Below are positions 42,080 through 52,735 of a stretch of 64,000 nucleotides of DNA, piece after piece. The position numbers and the translations under genes are program-made. This DNA is from an uncultured Prevotellaceae bacterium (GTDB taxonomy: Bacteria > Bacteroidota > Bacteroidia > Bacteroidales > Bacteroidaceae): positions 1 through 64,000 of the forward strand of contig CACZGH010000015.1 in the NCBI GenBank assembly GCA_902780635.1, read 5' to 3'. Position 1 is the stretch's first letter, and every line of letters starts with the position of its first letter. The notes under the pieces are model-generated. The model saw nothing but the letters and a program-made list of their open reading frames with translations, was not told the DNA's origin and did not search any database.

Positions 42080-43717
42080 ATGACGAAAATGAAGCATATA
42101 TATTTCTCGTTGGCATGCTGGACATGTTGCGGACTCATCACGCTTGCTCTCACAGCCTGCAGCGATGACTGGGATCAGCACTTCGAGCCTGCAGCATCGG
42201 TGGAAGGCACCCTTTGGCATGCCATCTCCGCCAATCAGGAGCTGAGCAATTTTGCCCGTGTCGCTCAGGCTTGCGGCTATGACCGCATCCTCGATGGTAG
42301 CCAGACCTTCACCGTCTTCGCACCCACCAACGCTGCCTTCACGGTAGCGGAGGCCGATGCGTTGATAGCCTCTTACAACCAACAGCAGGCAGAGGGTGTG
42401 CGCACCAGCGACAATACCGTGGTGCGTCGTTTCATGCAGAACCACATCGCACAGTATCGTTTCCCAGTGTCATCGCTCACCGACTGTGCCATCTCGCTGA
42501 TGAACGACAAATATGCTACGCTCACCAGCAGTCAGCTGAATGGCAATACGCTGTCGACGAAGAATGCGCACTGCGACAATGGATTGCTCTTCACCTTGGA
42601 CAAAAAGCTGGACTATGTGCCCAACGTGCTGGAGTGTCTCGACATCGAGGATGGGCTCGACAGTGTCTATCACTTCCTGAGCAGCCACAATGTCTATGAG
42701 TTCAATGAGTCGCAGAGTGTGCCAGGGGAGATCATCGATGGTGTGACCCACTATCTCGATTCTGTCACGGTGCTTACCAATGACCTGCTATCACAGTATG
42801 GGTTGATCAACTCTGAGGATAGTACCTACTGGATGGTCGCTCCCACCAATGCGGAATGGAACCGGCTGGTGGAAGAATACACGCCCTATTTCAATTATGC
42901 CAACAATGTGGAGAGACGCGACTCTATGTCATATACCAACACGCGTCTTGCTATCATCGGCGGCGGCTTCTTCAGTCGCACGAAAAACCCTGATGTCGCC
43001 TTCCGTGACTCTGCCGTCTCAACACAGGCTGTCAGCGCACAGCTTCGCAAGATGCAAGGCATCACTGAAAGTTACTACGTCTATCAGCGTCCATTTGATC
43101 AAGGGGGCGTGTTTGAGGGTACCATCGACATACCATGTAGCAATGGGCATATGCTGAAGGCAGAAACCTTCCATATCTCAAAATATGAGACCTTTATGCA
43201 GACCATCTCGGTGGAGGCAGAAAACAATCTCTATCAGGATACCCTCATCAATGCAGTCTCTCCGATGGCTATCACACAGGTGATGTCCAACAACGAATTT
43301 TACGATCAAGTTTCAGGAGGCGCTTATGTCGAGGTCATACCCACCAACCCTTCAGCGCGTGTTGCTGTGGGCTTCAAGATGCCCAACCTGCTCTCGGGCG
43401 TGAAATATGACATCTATGCGGTGTTCGCCCCTGCCACAGCCGCTGATCCGCTGGCTGTCGAAGAGGCGAGTAAGCCTTTCAGGGTACTCAGTCGCATCAG
43501 ACAGGCCAATCAGGACGGTGTGATGTCAGAGCCGCCTTTCCGTTATGCCAGGAGTGTTGACGGAACGAAGGTCGATGAGGTGTTGCTGCAGTCGGGGGTC
43601 CGTTTGACCACCTGCTCCTGGGGACTCAACAACCCGACGGTGCGATTGGAAATGCAGTCCAACACCGATGGTGCGACCCTAAGGATAGACCGTGTGATAT
43701 TCCGCCCGGTGGAGTAA
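42080..43717 (+). CDS. Fasciclin-domain lipoprotein (third)
   Basis: From ATG 42080 the protein has 545 residues with lipobox LALTAC (Cys27); the frame opens at 42038, right after the previous stop, but those 14 residues precede the signal. A clear FAS1 domain lies near 40-185 (TLWHAISANQELSNFARVAQACGYDRIL, FTVFAPTNAAFT, VRRFMQNHIAQYRF). A second one is near 190-340 (VYHFLSSHNVYEF, YWMVAPTNAEWNRLVEEY). The C-terminal ~190 residues form a beta-sandwich (SVEAENNLYQDTLINAV, TDGATLRIDRVIFRPV) like the end of the preceding protein. The two adjacent paralogues probably give distinct binding specificities at the surface. Confidence 0.85.
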   Translation: MTKMKHIYFSLACWTCCGLITLALTACSDDWDQHFEPAASVEGTLWHAISANQELSNFARVAQACGYDRILDGSQTFTVFAPTNAAFTVAEADALIASYNQQQAEGVRTSDNTVVRRFMQNHIAQYRFPVSSLTDCAISLMNDKYATLTSSQLNGNTLSTKNAHCDNGLLFTLDKKLDYVPNVLECLDIEDGLDSVYHFLSSHNVYEFNESQSVPGEIIDGVTHYLDSVTVLTNDLLSQYGLINSEDSTYWMVAPTNAEWNRLVEEYTPYFNYANNVERRDSMSYTNTRLAIIGGGFFSRTKNPDVAFRDSAVSTQAVSAQLRKMQGITESYYVYQRPFDQGGVFEGTIDIPCSNGHMLKAETFHISKYETFMQTISVEAENNLYQDTLINAVSPMAITQVMSNNEFYDQVSGGAYVEVIPTNPSARVAVGFKMPNLLSGVKYDIYAVFAPATAADPLAVEEASKPFRVLSRIRQANQDGVMSEPPFRYARSVDGTKVDEVLLQSGVRLTTCSWGLNNPTVRLEMQSNTDGATLRIDRVIFRPVE

Positions 43718-43753
43718 ATCACTTGACGAAAGAACAAAGAAAAGCGAACAAAA

Positions 43754-46700
43754 ATGACCAATATAGCTATGAGAAGAATCATCATAACCAGTCTCTCGCT
43801 CCTGACGCTGGGCATTGCGCCACTCTCAGCTCAAAACGCGGAAGCGGTGGAGGGTGCGCCGCAGCAGGTGCGTAAGCAGGCTTCCACAAAGCAATATCCA
43901 GCGAGAGAGGTGAAAGGACGTGTCGTCGATGCCACAACCCGACAACCTCTTGGCGGTGTGCTGGTAAGTGCGGCAGAAATTGAAGGCTATAGCACATTGA
44001 CGGAGTCGGACGGAACCTTTACACTTCGTGTGCCCTTGATAGCCACCTCGTTGTCATACAGCTCTCCTGGATACAACCTGGTGAAAGCAGGCATGTCGAA
44101 GGGTGAGAAACAACGTGATGTCGGCCTTTTTCCCAACACATTTAGTGCAGACTATTCACCGCGGACCAATGTCGACGCCGTCAACAGTGCAGAGGGATTT
44201 GAGTATTCCAATGCGGTAAGCATAGATGAAGAGATCCAGAAACACCTTGGTGCACAGGTGCGTACCATCGCACGCAATGGTACGCCAGGAATAGGCAGCG
44301 TGATGTTGATGAATGGACTCAACTCCATCAATGCCAATGCGCAACCGCTCATCGTTGTCGATGGCGTGATCTATGACCAGCAATACGACCGCACCATGCT
44401 GCACGATGGTTTCTACAACCATATTTTGTCCAATATCTCTCCCTCCGACATCGAGCGGGTGGAGGTGCTCAGAAACGGCACCGCCCTCTATGGCGCAAAG
44501 GGTGCCAACGGCGTGATTCTCATCAGTACACGGCGCAATCATTCGATGGCCACACGCATCACGGCCAGCCTGTCAGGTGGTGTCACTTTCAAGCCAGCCA
44601 CCTTTGACGTGATGAATGCCTCGCAGTATCGCAGTTATGCCAGTGACATGCTTCAGACCACCAACACGACGCTCAAGGACTTCAAGTTTCTTAACGATTC
44701 TCCTACCAACTATTATCTGCCCCAGTATAGCAACAACACCGACTGGAAAGAATATGTCTATCGCAATGCGTTCACACAGAACTACAGCATCAATGTAGAG
44801 GGTGGTGACAACGTGGCCGACTACAACCTCTCGCTGGGTTACATCGACCATATGTCTACGCTGAAAAACAATAAGATGAATCGCATCAACATACGCTTCA
44901 ACTCTGATATCCATATCACTCAAAAACTCGGAGTGCGCTTTGATGCTTCATTTGCCAACCAGACACGCAACCTGCGTAATGATGGCGCACCGACCAACTA
45001 TACAGAGGGTACGCCCACCTCGACAGCGTTCCTGGCTTACGCCAAGAGCCCGATGCTTTCTCCATGGACTTTCTCTGGTGGGGTCATTCGTGACGGATAC
45101 ATCGACGTGACCGACGAAAACTATCTCGATGAAGCACTCTCTGGCTACAGCAACTACAATTACAAGTTGTCTAACCCTTTGGCTGTCAATGAGTATGGAG
45201 ATGCCAAAAACAAAAACCATTTTGAAAATTCGGTCATTAACCTGTCGGTGACACCCAGTTACCGTTTCAACGCTCATCTGCTGCTGAGTGAGCATTTTAG
45301 CTACAATCTTGTCAACACCAATGAGAAGTTTTACATCCCTCGCAATGGTGTGCCCAGTTATTATGTCTCTGGGGTCAATGCCTATTGTGAGAATGAGGTG
45401 CGCTCTATGGCTGCCAAGCAAAATTCTGTGATGAGCGACACCCGACTGGCATGGAACAACCGCTATAAAGCTCACAACATCAATGTCTTTGGCGGTGTGC
45501 GTTTCAACTGGGAAGACTACACACAGAACAATCAGTTGGGATACAACACCACAAGCGACAAAATGCCAGCCATCAGTTCGTCACTCGACAATGCCAAACC
45601 CTCCGGATACTCCAACTCTTGGAAAAACATCGCATGGTATCTGCAGGCAGGCTATGACTACCTGCAACGTTATTACTTGCAGGTGAATGCGGCTGTGGAG
45701 ACTTCATCCCGTTTTGGCCATGAGGCTGATCAGTCCATCAAAATGTTTGATGTGCCTTGGGGCATCTTCCATGGTGTTCAGGCGTCATGGGTTCTTACCA
45801 ACGAACCTTGGCTTTCTCAGGTGAAAGGGGTCAATCATTTGCGGTTGCATGCCGGCTATGATGTCAGCGGCAACGACGACATCAGCTACAATGCCGCACG
45901 CAGTTACTTCGCTTCGCACAACTTCCTGGAGGATGTCTCTGGCCTGTCGTTTGAGAACATCGGCAACACACGTCTGAAATGGGAAACCACCACTCGTTTG
46001 AACGCAGGCATCGAGGGACATTTCTTCGGCAATCGTCTGAACGTGCGGTTCGATTATTTCAACAGCAAGACCGACGACCTGCTGATGTATCAGTCTCTCA
46101 AATACATCACCGGCCTGAGACAAAACTGGGCAAACAACGGGGCGATGAAAAATAGTGGGTTTGATGTCAGTGCCGTAGCCAAAGTCATCGCAACGAAAAA
46201 CTTCCAGTGGGAGTTGGGCGCCAGTCTGGGGCATTACAAGAATGAGGTCACACGGCTGGCTGACGGCACACCACATATCGACTACACCGTCTATGGCGCT
46301 ACCATTCGCACAGAGGTGGGCCAGCCTGCCAATCTTTTCTATGGTTATAAGACAGTAGGGGTTTTCGCCACTTCTGAAGATGCGGCAAGTGCCGGCCTCT
46401 CCATCCTGGGGGCTGATGGGATCACCCATCATTATTTCCAGGCCGGTGATATGCAGTTTGCAGACCTCGATGGCGACCATCAGATCACCGAGGCCGACCG
46501 TACCGTCATTGGCGACCCCAACCCCGACTTCTATGGCAATATCTTCACCTCGTTCAACTATCAGCGCCTGAGGCTCGACGTACACTTCAACTACTCGGTT
46601 GGTAACGATGTCTACAACTATATGCGACAGCAGTTTGAGAGTGGCTCGCGCTTCATGAACCAAACCACGGCGATGACACGTCGCTGGCAGAACGAAGGAC

Positions 46701-47011
46701 AGCATACCGACATTCCCCGTGTCGCATTTCAGGACCCCATGGGCAACGCTCGTTTCAGCGATCGATGGATAGACGATGGGTCTTATCTCAGACTCAAGAC
46801 CATCACCCTGTCATACTCATTGCCCATCACCTCTACGTTCCTCCAGGGACTGCAATTCTGGGTGCAGGCCAATAATCTCTTCACCCTTACCAAGTATCTG
46901 GGCACTGATCCTGAGTTTGCCTTGTCTGGCAGTGTCATCGGCCAAGGTATCGACTTGGGACGCCTCTCTCAGAGCCGTTCTCTGGTGGCTGGAATAAAAA
47001 TCAATCTGTAG
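43754..47011 (+). CDS. SusC/RagA-family TonB-linked outer-membrane transporter (second)
   Basis: The 1085-residue protein has a signal peptide (ending APLSAQ), a carboxypeptidase-D-regulatory-like domain near 53-130 (VKGRVVDATTRQPLGGVLVSAAE), and a plug with VRTIARNGTPGIGSVML and RNGTALYGAKGANGVILIST. A barrel ends in SLVAGIKINL. It differs markedly from the first SusC in its N-terminal insert and plug, so the two pairs should import different oligosaccharides. It follows the third fasciclin gene by 36 bases. Confidence 0.94.
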   Translation: MTNIAMRRIIITSLSLLTLGIAPLSAQNAEAVEGAPQQVRKQASTKQYPAREVKGRVVDATTRQPLGGVLVSAAEIEGYSTLTESDGTFTLRVPLIATSLSYSSPGYNLVKAGMSKGEKQRDVGLFPNTFSADYSPRTNVDAVNSAEGFEYSNAVSIDEEIQKHLGAQVRTIARNGTPGIGSVMLMNGLNSINANAQPLIVVDGVIYDQQYDRTMLHDGFYNHILSNISPSDIERVEVLRNGTALYGAKGANGVILISTRRNHSMATRITASLSGGVTFKPATFDVMNASQYRSYASDMLQTTNTTLKDFKFLNDSPTNYYLPQYSNNTDWKEYVYRNAFTQNYSINVEGGDNVADYNLSLGYIDHMSTLKNNKMNRINIRFNSDIHITQKLGVRFDASFANQTRNLRNDGAPTNYTEGTPTSTAFLAYAKSPMLSPWTFSGGVIRDGYIDVTDENYLDEALSGYSNYNYKLSNPLAVNEYGDAKNKNHFENSVINLSVTPSYRFNAHLLLSEHFSYNLVNTNEKFYIPRNGVPSYYVSGVNAYCENEVRSMAAKQNSVMSDTRLAWNNRYKAHNINVFGGVRFNWEDYTQNNQLGYNTTSDKMPAISSSLDNAKPSGYSNSWKNIAWYLQAGYDYLQRYYLQVNAAVETSSRFGHEADQSIKMFDVPWGIFHGVQASWVLTNEPWLSQVKGVNHLRLHAGYDVSGNDDISYNAARSYFASHNFLEDVSGLSFENIGNTRLKWETTTRLNAGIEGHFFGNRLNVRFDYFNSKTDDLLMYQSLKYITGLRQNWANNGAMKNSGFDVSAVAKVIATKNFQWELGASLGHYKNEVTRLADGTPHIDYTVYGATIRTEVGQPANLFYGYKTVGVFATSEDAASAGLSILGADGITHHYFQAGDMQFADLDGDHQITEADRTVIGDPNPDFYGNIFTSFNYQRLRLDVHFNYSVGNDVYNYMRQQFESGSRFMNQTTAMTRRWQNEGQHTDIPRVAFQDPMGNARFSDRWIDDGSYLRLKTITLSYSLPITSTFLQGLQFWVQANNLFTLTKYLGTDPEFALSGSVIGQGIDLGRLSQSRSLVAGIKINL

Positions 47012-47044
47012 CGGGTTTCGAACTAAGTAAGAATAAATACCATT

Positions 47045-48811
47045 ATGATGAACAAGATATCCAACGGAAAGAAGAAAGTACTGGCCACCAAGCTGATAGG
47101 TCTTTCTTTTGTCATTTGCAATTTGTCAATGACCATTGCATGTAAAGACTTTCTGTACGATGACTCCGACATCGTGACCTACTCCGACAAAGAGTTCCTC
47201 AACAGCGACGCCGACACGCTTTGGTCCGTAGTAGGTATTATGAACAAAATGCAGACCATCGCCGACCGCACCATCCTGCTCGGTGAGTTGCGCGGCGACC
47301 TCGTGACGGTCACCCCCAATGCTGACGCTGACCTGCGTGACGTGTCGTTGTTCACTATCGGTGCCGACAACAAGTATCATGATCCGACCGACTATTATGC
47401 CATCATCAACAATTGCAACTATTTCATTGCCAAGGCAGATACAGCCCTGAGGAACAATCGCAATGAGACGATTTTCATGAAAGAATATGCCGCCGTGAAA
47501 GCGTATCGGGCATGGACATATCTGCAGCTGGCATTGGTGTACGGACGTGTGCCTCTGGTCACTGAGCCTATCGTCAGTATGGAACAGTCCGAACAGTCGT
47601 TCCCCCTCTATGGCATAGATGACATCTGTCAATACTTTATCACCGACCTTGCTCCATATGCTGAGATTGAACATCCTGGCTATGGCACCATACGCAACAC
47701 CGATTCCAAACTGTTCTATTTCCCCATCTATGTGCTGCTTGGCGACCTCAACCTCTGGGCGGGACATTATCGTGAGGCGGCTGAGAACTACTACAAGTAC
47801 ATCAGTCAGAGAAACGGACGAAATTCTTCCTATCCCATCAGTATCAATGCCGTAAGGTTTTTGGCCAACGATTCTCACTGGATGTCAACAGCCGACAGTT
47901 GGTCGATGATGTCTTTCGACAATGAGACCTATTCCATCAATTCTGAACTCATCACCATGATTCCAGGTGACTCCATCCCGTCAGAAGGCAACTATAGTGA
48001 ACTGCGCGACCTTTTCAACACCAATGAGCGCAACGAATTCAAAGAGTCGATACTCCCATCCCAACAGCTCTATCAGTTGTCTGCTGCCCAGCGCTACTGT
48101 CACTACACCTCAGGTGGGGAGTATGTGTTCTCGCCCGACGGTCTGGAAAATCACCTTTCCGGTGACCTCCGTCTCCAGGCGTCGTTCAGCCAGACCAACG
48201 TCAATATGATGCTCAATGGAAAACGTGTCACCAACTATGTGACTAATAGAAAATACGCCACCCGCAACGTGCATCTCTACCGCCGCTCCATGGTCTATCT
48301 GCGCATGGCAGAGGCTCTCAATCGGGCTGGTTTCCCACGCTTTGCCTTCCAGATTCTGAAAAGTGGTGTGAACAACAGTGTCATCGAAAGTGAGGTGATA
48401 CCTTACTATCCCTCTGACGAGGCTTGGTTGAGAACTTTTGATTTCCCCGACAATATCTATGTATTGGAGACGACAGCAGGAGGAAGCAATGAAAACACAA
48501 TGGGAATCCATTCCCGTGGCTGTGGCTACTCCAATGCCAATACATCCTATGTCCTTCCTGACGACGAAAAACTCGATGACGCTCAGCGACTGCAATATCA
48601 AACTGTCATGGTAGAGAATCTCATTCTCGATGAAGCCGCGCTGGAGTTTGCATTTGAGGGGCATCGCTACTATGACCTCATGCGCATCGCCCTCCGTCGC
48701 AACGATCCCTCTTTCCTGGCAGGGCATGTGGCTCGTCGCAATGGCACGCTCGACAATGCTCTGTTCCAGAAACTGTCTTCGACAGACAATTGGTACTTAA
48801 AATTGGAGTAA
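47045..48811 (+). CDS. SusD/RagB-family glycan-binding lipoprotein (second)
   Basis: This 588-residue lipoprotein (Cys33, TIACKDFLYDD) carries the SusD signatures EYAAVKAYRAWTYLQLALVYGRVPLVTEP, FYFPIYVLLGDLNLWAGHYREAAENYYKYI and the C-terminal ILDEAALEFAFEGHRYYDLMRIALRR. It is the partner of the second SusC (33-base gap). The hybrid regulator gene begins only three bases after its stop codon. Confidence 0.94.
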   Translation: MMNKISNGKKKVLATKLIGLSFVICNLSMTIACKDFLYDDSDIVTYSDKEFLNSDADTLWSVVGIMNKMQTIADRTILLGELRGDLVTVTPNADADLRDVSLFTIGADNKYHDPTDYYAIINNCNYFIAKADTALRNNRNETIFMKEYAAVKAYRAWTYLQLALVYGRVPLVTEPIVSMEQSEQSFPLYGIDDICQYFITDLAPYAEIEHPGYGTIRNTDSKLFYFPIYVLLGDLNLWAGHYREAAENYYKYISQRNGRNSSYPISINAVRFLANDSHWMSTADSWSMMSFDNETYSINSELITMIPGDSIPSEGNYSELRDLFNTNERNEFKESILPSQQLYQLSAAQRYCHYTSGGEYVFSPDGLENHLSGDLRLQASFSQTNVNMMLNGKRVTNYVTNRKYATRNVHLYRRSMVYLRMAEALNRAGFPRFAFQILKSGVNNSVIESEVIPYYPSDEAWLRTFDFPDNIYVLETTAGGSNENTMGIHSRGCGYSNANTSYVLPDDEKLDDAQRLQYQTVMVENLILDEAALEFAFEGHRYYDLMRIALRRNDPSFLAGHVARRNGTLDNALFQKLSSTDNWYLKLE

Positions 48812-48814
48812 GAA

Positions 48815-51800
48815 ATGCGAAAAGGTCTCATGCTGATAGTGTCACTGTGCCTGCTCCTGTTCTTGTCAGCAGCAGCTCGGGATGACTACCGCTACCAAAA
48901 CCTGACGATGAACGATGGATTGGCGGCCAATGCCGTGCGGAACATCGTCCAGGACAAATATGGATTTATGTGGCTGGGCACAGACAATGGATTGTGTCGT
49001 TACGATGGCGTCCGTGTGCTCACGTTCCGTATTCCCGATTTGGGCGGTAACCAGTATGTGACCTCTTTGTTGGCAGCCAACGACGGCATCTACGTTGGCA
49101 CTGAGCGTGGTGTCTTTCTTTTGCCTTTCGAGCATGCGAAATTTGTGAAACAACCCATAGATGTCCATACCACGGTGACGAGTATGGCCAAGGACAAAGA
49201 GGGGAGGCTATGGTTGTCCACCAATGGTCAGGGCGTCTTCTGTGGTGAGAAACAGTACGACTTCAAGTCGTCTGGCGGTGACGTGTCTCAAGTGTTCATC
49301 GACAATGGCAATCAGATTTGGACCGTGACCAATAGGGATGAGCCTACGGTACAGAAACTCAATAGGCTTCATGACCGGTTTGAGCCTTTCGCACTCGATT
49401 TCCCCACCAGCTACAACTCCCTTCGGATGTTGCAGACACACGACGGACAAATGTGGCTTGGTAGTTGGGAGCAGGGGCTGTTGCTGATGCACAACGACGG
49501 TCGATTGGAGCAGATACTGAACCCCTCAGAGACCAATGTGGGGACTCATATCCATACGCTTTATGAACGCTCCGACAGTTGCATCTGTATCGGTTGCGAC
49601 GATGGACTCATCTGCCTCAATCCTCAGACAAAAAAATGGTATCGCCTTTCTGACCAATTGCATATACCACCCAACAAGTTGACCGACCGCTTTGTTTATT
49701 CCATAGTCGGCGACAAAGAGGGAGGACTTTGGATTGGCACATTTTATGGAGGCGTCAACTATCTCTCACCGCTGGGTATGCGCTTTGACGGCTACACCAT
49801 GGGCGATGGTTTGACAGGCAATGTGATTTCCAGATTTTGCGAGGACAAAAATGGCCATATTTGGGTGGCCAGCGACGATGGTGGTCTGATGTGTTACTCG
49901 CCCTCCAGTCACTCTTTCATATCGTATCCTCACCAAGATAGACTGCGCTGGCGCAATATCCACGCCTTGGCCGTCAAGGGCGACAACCTCTGGATAGGTA
50001 CCTATACAGATGGCGTCTATGTGCTCAATATCTCGACAGGCAGTCTGCGACAGTTTACTAGATCGGACAACGATAGTGGACTCGATGACAACAGTTCGTA
50101 CGCCATACTCCATGACTCTCATGGCGAGACATGGGTGACCACGATGACGGGCATCAGTCGCTATCAGCCTGCAAAAGACAAGATTGAGCGGATCGGGAAG
50201 ACCAATGCTATCACTATCGATATCGATGAAGACAAGGATGGAAACCTCTGGTTCTGCACACAGGGCGAAGGCCTTTTCCATCTGGACCGCAAGACGCTCA
50301 AGCTGAAGAATTATCAATATCATGCCAAGGACAACCATTCGCTGTGCGACAACCAAGTCAACTGTGCTTACCTGGACGAAGGTGGCAAACTGTGGATTGG
50401 CACATTTGGTGGTCTCTGTACCTACGATCGTGAGCATGACCGTTTCGTGCGTCTCCATCTTGACGTGCCCAACCAGAATATACAGAGCATCGTTGAGTCG
50501 AACGGGGCGTTGTGGCTTGCCACAGACAAAGGGGTGGTGAAATATGTACCTGGAGAAGGGGTGCAGCATTTCACCATTCACGACGGACTGGTGGGCAATC
50601 AGTTTCAGACCAACAGTGTCTTAAAGGCCAGCGATGGACGTATCTATTTTGGAGCAACGAATGGCTTCAACGCGTTTTATCCACAGTTGATCAACGCCAA
50701 CAAAACTTCTCCACCAGTTTATATCACCTCGCTCCGCATCATGAATCATGAGGAGCAAGCGGATGATGGCTCACCCCTCAACTTCTCTGACTTGCATGAG
50801 TTGAGTCTCAGATACACCGATGCACGAATGATCACTATATCGTTTGCATCGCTGAGCTATTGCTCGCCAGAGAAAAACCAGTATGCCTATATGCTCGATG
50901 GCTTCGACCATGAGTGGAACTACGTGGGCAACCAGACACAGGCCACCTATACCAATCTCCCTGCCGGCACCTATACTTTTAGGGTCAAGGCTACCAACAA
51001 CGACGGCATTTGGTCGGAGCATGAGGCGACACTGCGCATCGTGGTGCATCCCCCTCTTTGGTGGAGTTGGTGGGCCAAGCTGCTCTATTTGTTGCTCATA
51101 GGGGGCGCCATATGGTATTATGTGCATCTGCGTCTGAAGCGTGAGAAGCACCGCCATCAACTGGAGATGCAACGTCTCAGCCAAAAGAAAGAGCAGGAGG
51201 TGCGCGACGCGCGTCTGAGATTCTTCACGATGATAGCGCATGAGATACGTACGCCTGTTTCGCTCATCATCGGACCTTTGGAGAAAATCATGAAGCGGGG
51301 CGATGTCTCGGAAGACATGAGGGTCATCAACCGCAATTCACACCGTTTGCTCGAACTTGTCAATCAGTTGCTCGACTTCCGCAAAATCGAACAGCAAAGT
51401 CTGCTGATGCATTTCGCTCCTCAGAACATCCACCAATTGATAGAAGATGTGGTGGTGAGGTTTGCGCCTACCATTGAGCAAAGTGGCAAACGGTTCAATG
51501 TGGATTACCCCGCCCCACATTTCACGGCCATCGTCGACTGTGAGGCTCTGACCAAAGTGGTCAGCAATCTGCTCACCAATGCCATCAAATACACCAAAGA
51601 CGAGGTCTCACTGCGCTGTGTGGAAGAGCCTTCTGGCGAGCAGTTCCGTATCATCGTCAGCGACAATGGCATAGGTATCCACCAGAAAGACTTGAAGCAG
51701 ATTTTCGATCCGTTCTTTCAGGCAGAAGGCAACAAACCGGGCACTGGCATCGGTCTGAATATCGTGAAGAACATTGTCGAACAGCACCATGGCTCTATCA

Positions 51801-52717
51801 ATGTGGATTCTGAGATAGGAAAAGGTTCCACCTTCACCGTCGTCTTGCCTGTCACACAAGAGGTCACAGAGACAGTCTCTGACACCTCAGACGTGGTGGC
51901 TCCAGTTGCTCATGACACACCTAGCACCGCCGTTCCCGCTGGCCATGACATCACCATCCTCATCATTGATGATTCGGAAGACATGATCCATTTCCTGGAA
52001 AGCAACTTCAAGCAAAAGTATGATGTCCTTACGGCTCACGATGGGGTAGAAGCGCTCGATATCCTGTCCAAACAAAAAGTGGGCATCATCATCTCCGACT
52101 GGATGATGCCTCGTATGGACGGTGCCGAATTGTGCCGTCGTGTGCGTCGTGACCCTCTGACGAGCCACATTCCATTTGTGATGCTCACTGCCAAGGCCGA
52201 CGACGAGTCAAAGGTCAAGGGGATGGATGTGGGCGCTGACATTTATATCGAAAAACCGTTCTCGATGGAGTATCTGGAAGCATGTATCCGCAACATGCTT
52301 CAGATGCGTCAACATCTGATGAAGAAATTCTCGTCACAGCCCCTTGAACCGGTCACAGAAATTGCACACAACCCGACCGACAACGCATTCTTGGTGAAAA
52401 TGAACAAAATCATCGAGGAAAACTTCTCCAACTCGGAATTGAATGTCAATTTCCTCGCTGATAAGTTGAATATCAGCCGAAGTGGTCTTTTTGCCAAAAT
52501 CAAGACGCTAGCGGATGTCACCCCCAACGAGATGATCATGATAGTGCGACTGAAGCGTTCCGCACAATTGCTTCTTGAGGGAGATCACACGGTGAGTGAA
52601 GTGAGTTATATGGTGGGTTTCTCCAATCCATCCTATTTCTCAAAATGTTTCCATAAGCAGTTCGGCATCCGCCCAGCAGACTACATGAAGTCAGCAAAAG
52701 ATACCACCTCCAGCTGA
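48815..52717 (+). CDS. Hybrid two-component system regulator (first)
   Basis: This 1300-residue one-protein signalling system spans the inner membrane. A signal peptide is followed by a periplasmic two-propeller sensor of Reg_prop repeats (GFMWLGTDNGLCRYDG, LWIGTFYGGVNYL, LWIGTFGGLCTYDRE), then a Y_Y_Y domain (LDGFDHEWNYVGNQTQATYTNL) and one transmembrane helix near 765. The kinase has H809 in AHEIRTP, N-box NAIKYT, and GIGLNIV. The receiver phospho-acceptor is D1095 in ISDWMMPRMDG. An AraC-type DNA-binding domain occupies the last ~100 residues (GLFAKIKTLADVTPNE, SYFSKCFHKQFGIRPADYM). It presumably senses an oligosaccharide from the locus and activates this operon. Only three bases separate it from susD, so it should be co-transcribed. 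Confidence 0.95.
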   Translation: MRKGLMLIVSLCLLLFLSAAARDDYRYQNLTMNDGLAANAVRNIVQDKYGFMWLGTDNGLCRYDGVRVLTFRIPDLGGNQYVTSLLAANDGIYVGTERGVFLLPFEHAKFVKQPIDVHTTVTSMAKDKEGRLWLSTNGQGVFCGEKQYDFKSSGGDVSQVFIDNGNQIWTVTNRDEPTVQKLNRLHDRFEPFALDFPTSYNSLRMLQTHDGQMWLGSWEQGLLLMHNDGRLEQILNPSETNVGTHIHTLYERSDSCICIGCDDGLICLNPQTKKWYRLSDQLHIPPNKLTDRFVYSIVGDKEGGLWIGTFYGGVNYLSPLGMRFDGYTMGDGLTGNVISRFCEDKNGHIWVASDDGGLMCYSPSSHSFISYPHQDRLRWRNIHALAVKGDNLWIGTYTDGVYVLNISTGSLRQFTRSDNDSGLDDNSSYAILHDSHGETWVTTMTGISRYQPAKDKIERIGKTNAITIDIDEDKDGNLWFCTQGEGLFHLDRKTLKLKNYQYHAKDNHSLCDNQVNCAYLDEGGKLWIGTFGGLCTYDREHDRFVRLHLDVPNQNIQSIVESNGALWLATDKGVVKYVPGEGVQHFTIHDGLVGNQFQTNSVLKASDGRIYFGATNGFNAFYPQLINANKTSPPVYITSLRIMNHEEQADDGSPLNFSDLHELSLRYTDARMITISFASLSYCSPEKNQYAYMLDGFDHEWNYVGNQTQATYTNLPAGTYTFRVKATNNDGIWSEHEATLRIVVHPPLWWSWWAKLLYLLLIGGAIWYYVHLRLKREKHRHQLEMQRLSQKKEQEVRDARLRFFTMIAHEIRTPVSLIIGPLEKIMKRGDVSEDMRVINRNSHRLLELVNQLLDFRKIEQQSLLMHFAPQNIHQLIEDVVVRFAPTIEQSGKRFNVDYPAPHFTAIVDCEALTKVVSNLLTNAIKYTKDEVSLRCVEEPSGEQFRIIVSDNGIGIHQKDLKQIFDPFFQAEGNKPGTGIGLNIVKNIVEQHHGSINVDSEIGKGSTFTVVLPVTQEVTETVSDTSDVVAPVAHDTPSTAVPAGHDITILIIDDSEDMIHFLESNFKQKYDVLTAHDGVEALDILSKQKVGIIISDWMMPRMDGAELCRRVRRDPLTSHIPFVMLTAKADDESKVKGMDVGADIYIEKPFSMEYLEACIRNMLQMRQHLMKKFSSQPLEPVTEIAHNPTDNAFLVKMNKIIEENFSNSELNVNFLADKLNISRSGLFAKIKTLADVTPNEMIMIVRLKRSAQLLLEGDHTVSEVSYMVGFSNPSYFSKCFHKQFGIRPADYMKSAKDTTSS

Positions 52718-52735
52718 TGCCCCTCGGCAGCCCCG

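Noticed and set aside
40631-42445. A 604-residue minus-strand open frame
   Set aside because: It is a shadow of the second fasciclin gene and the start of the third. Its translation is rich in His, Val and Ile without any domain.
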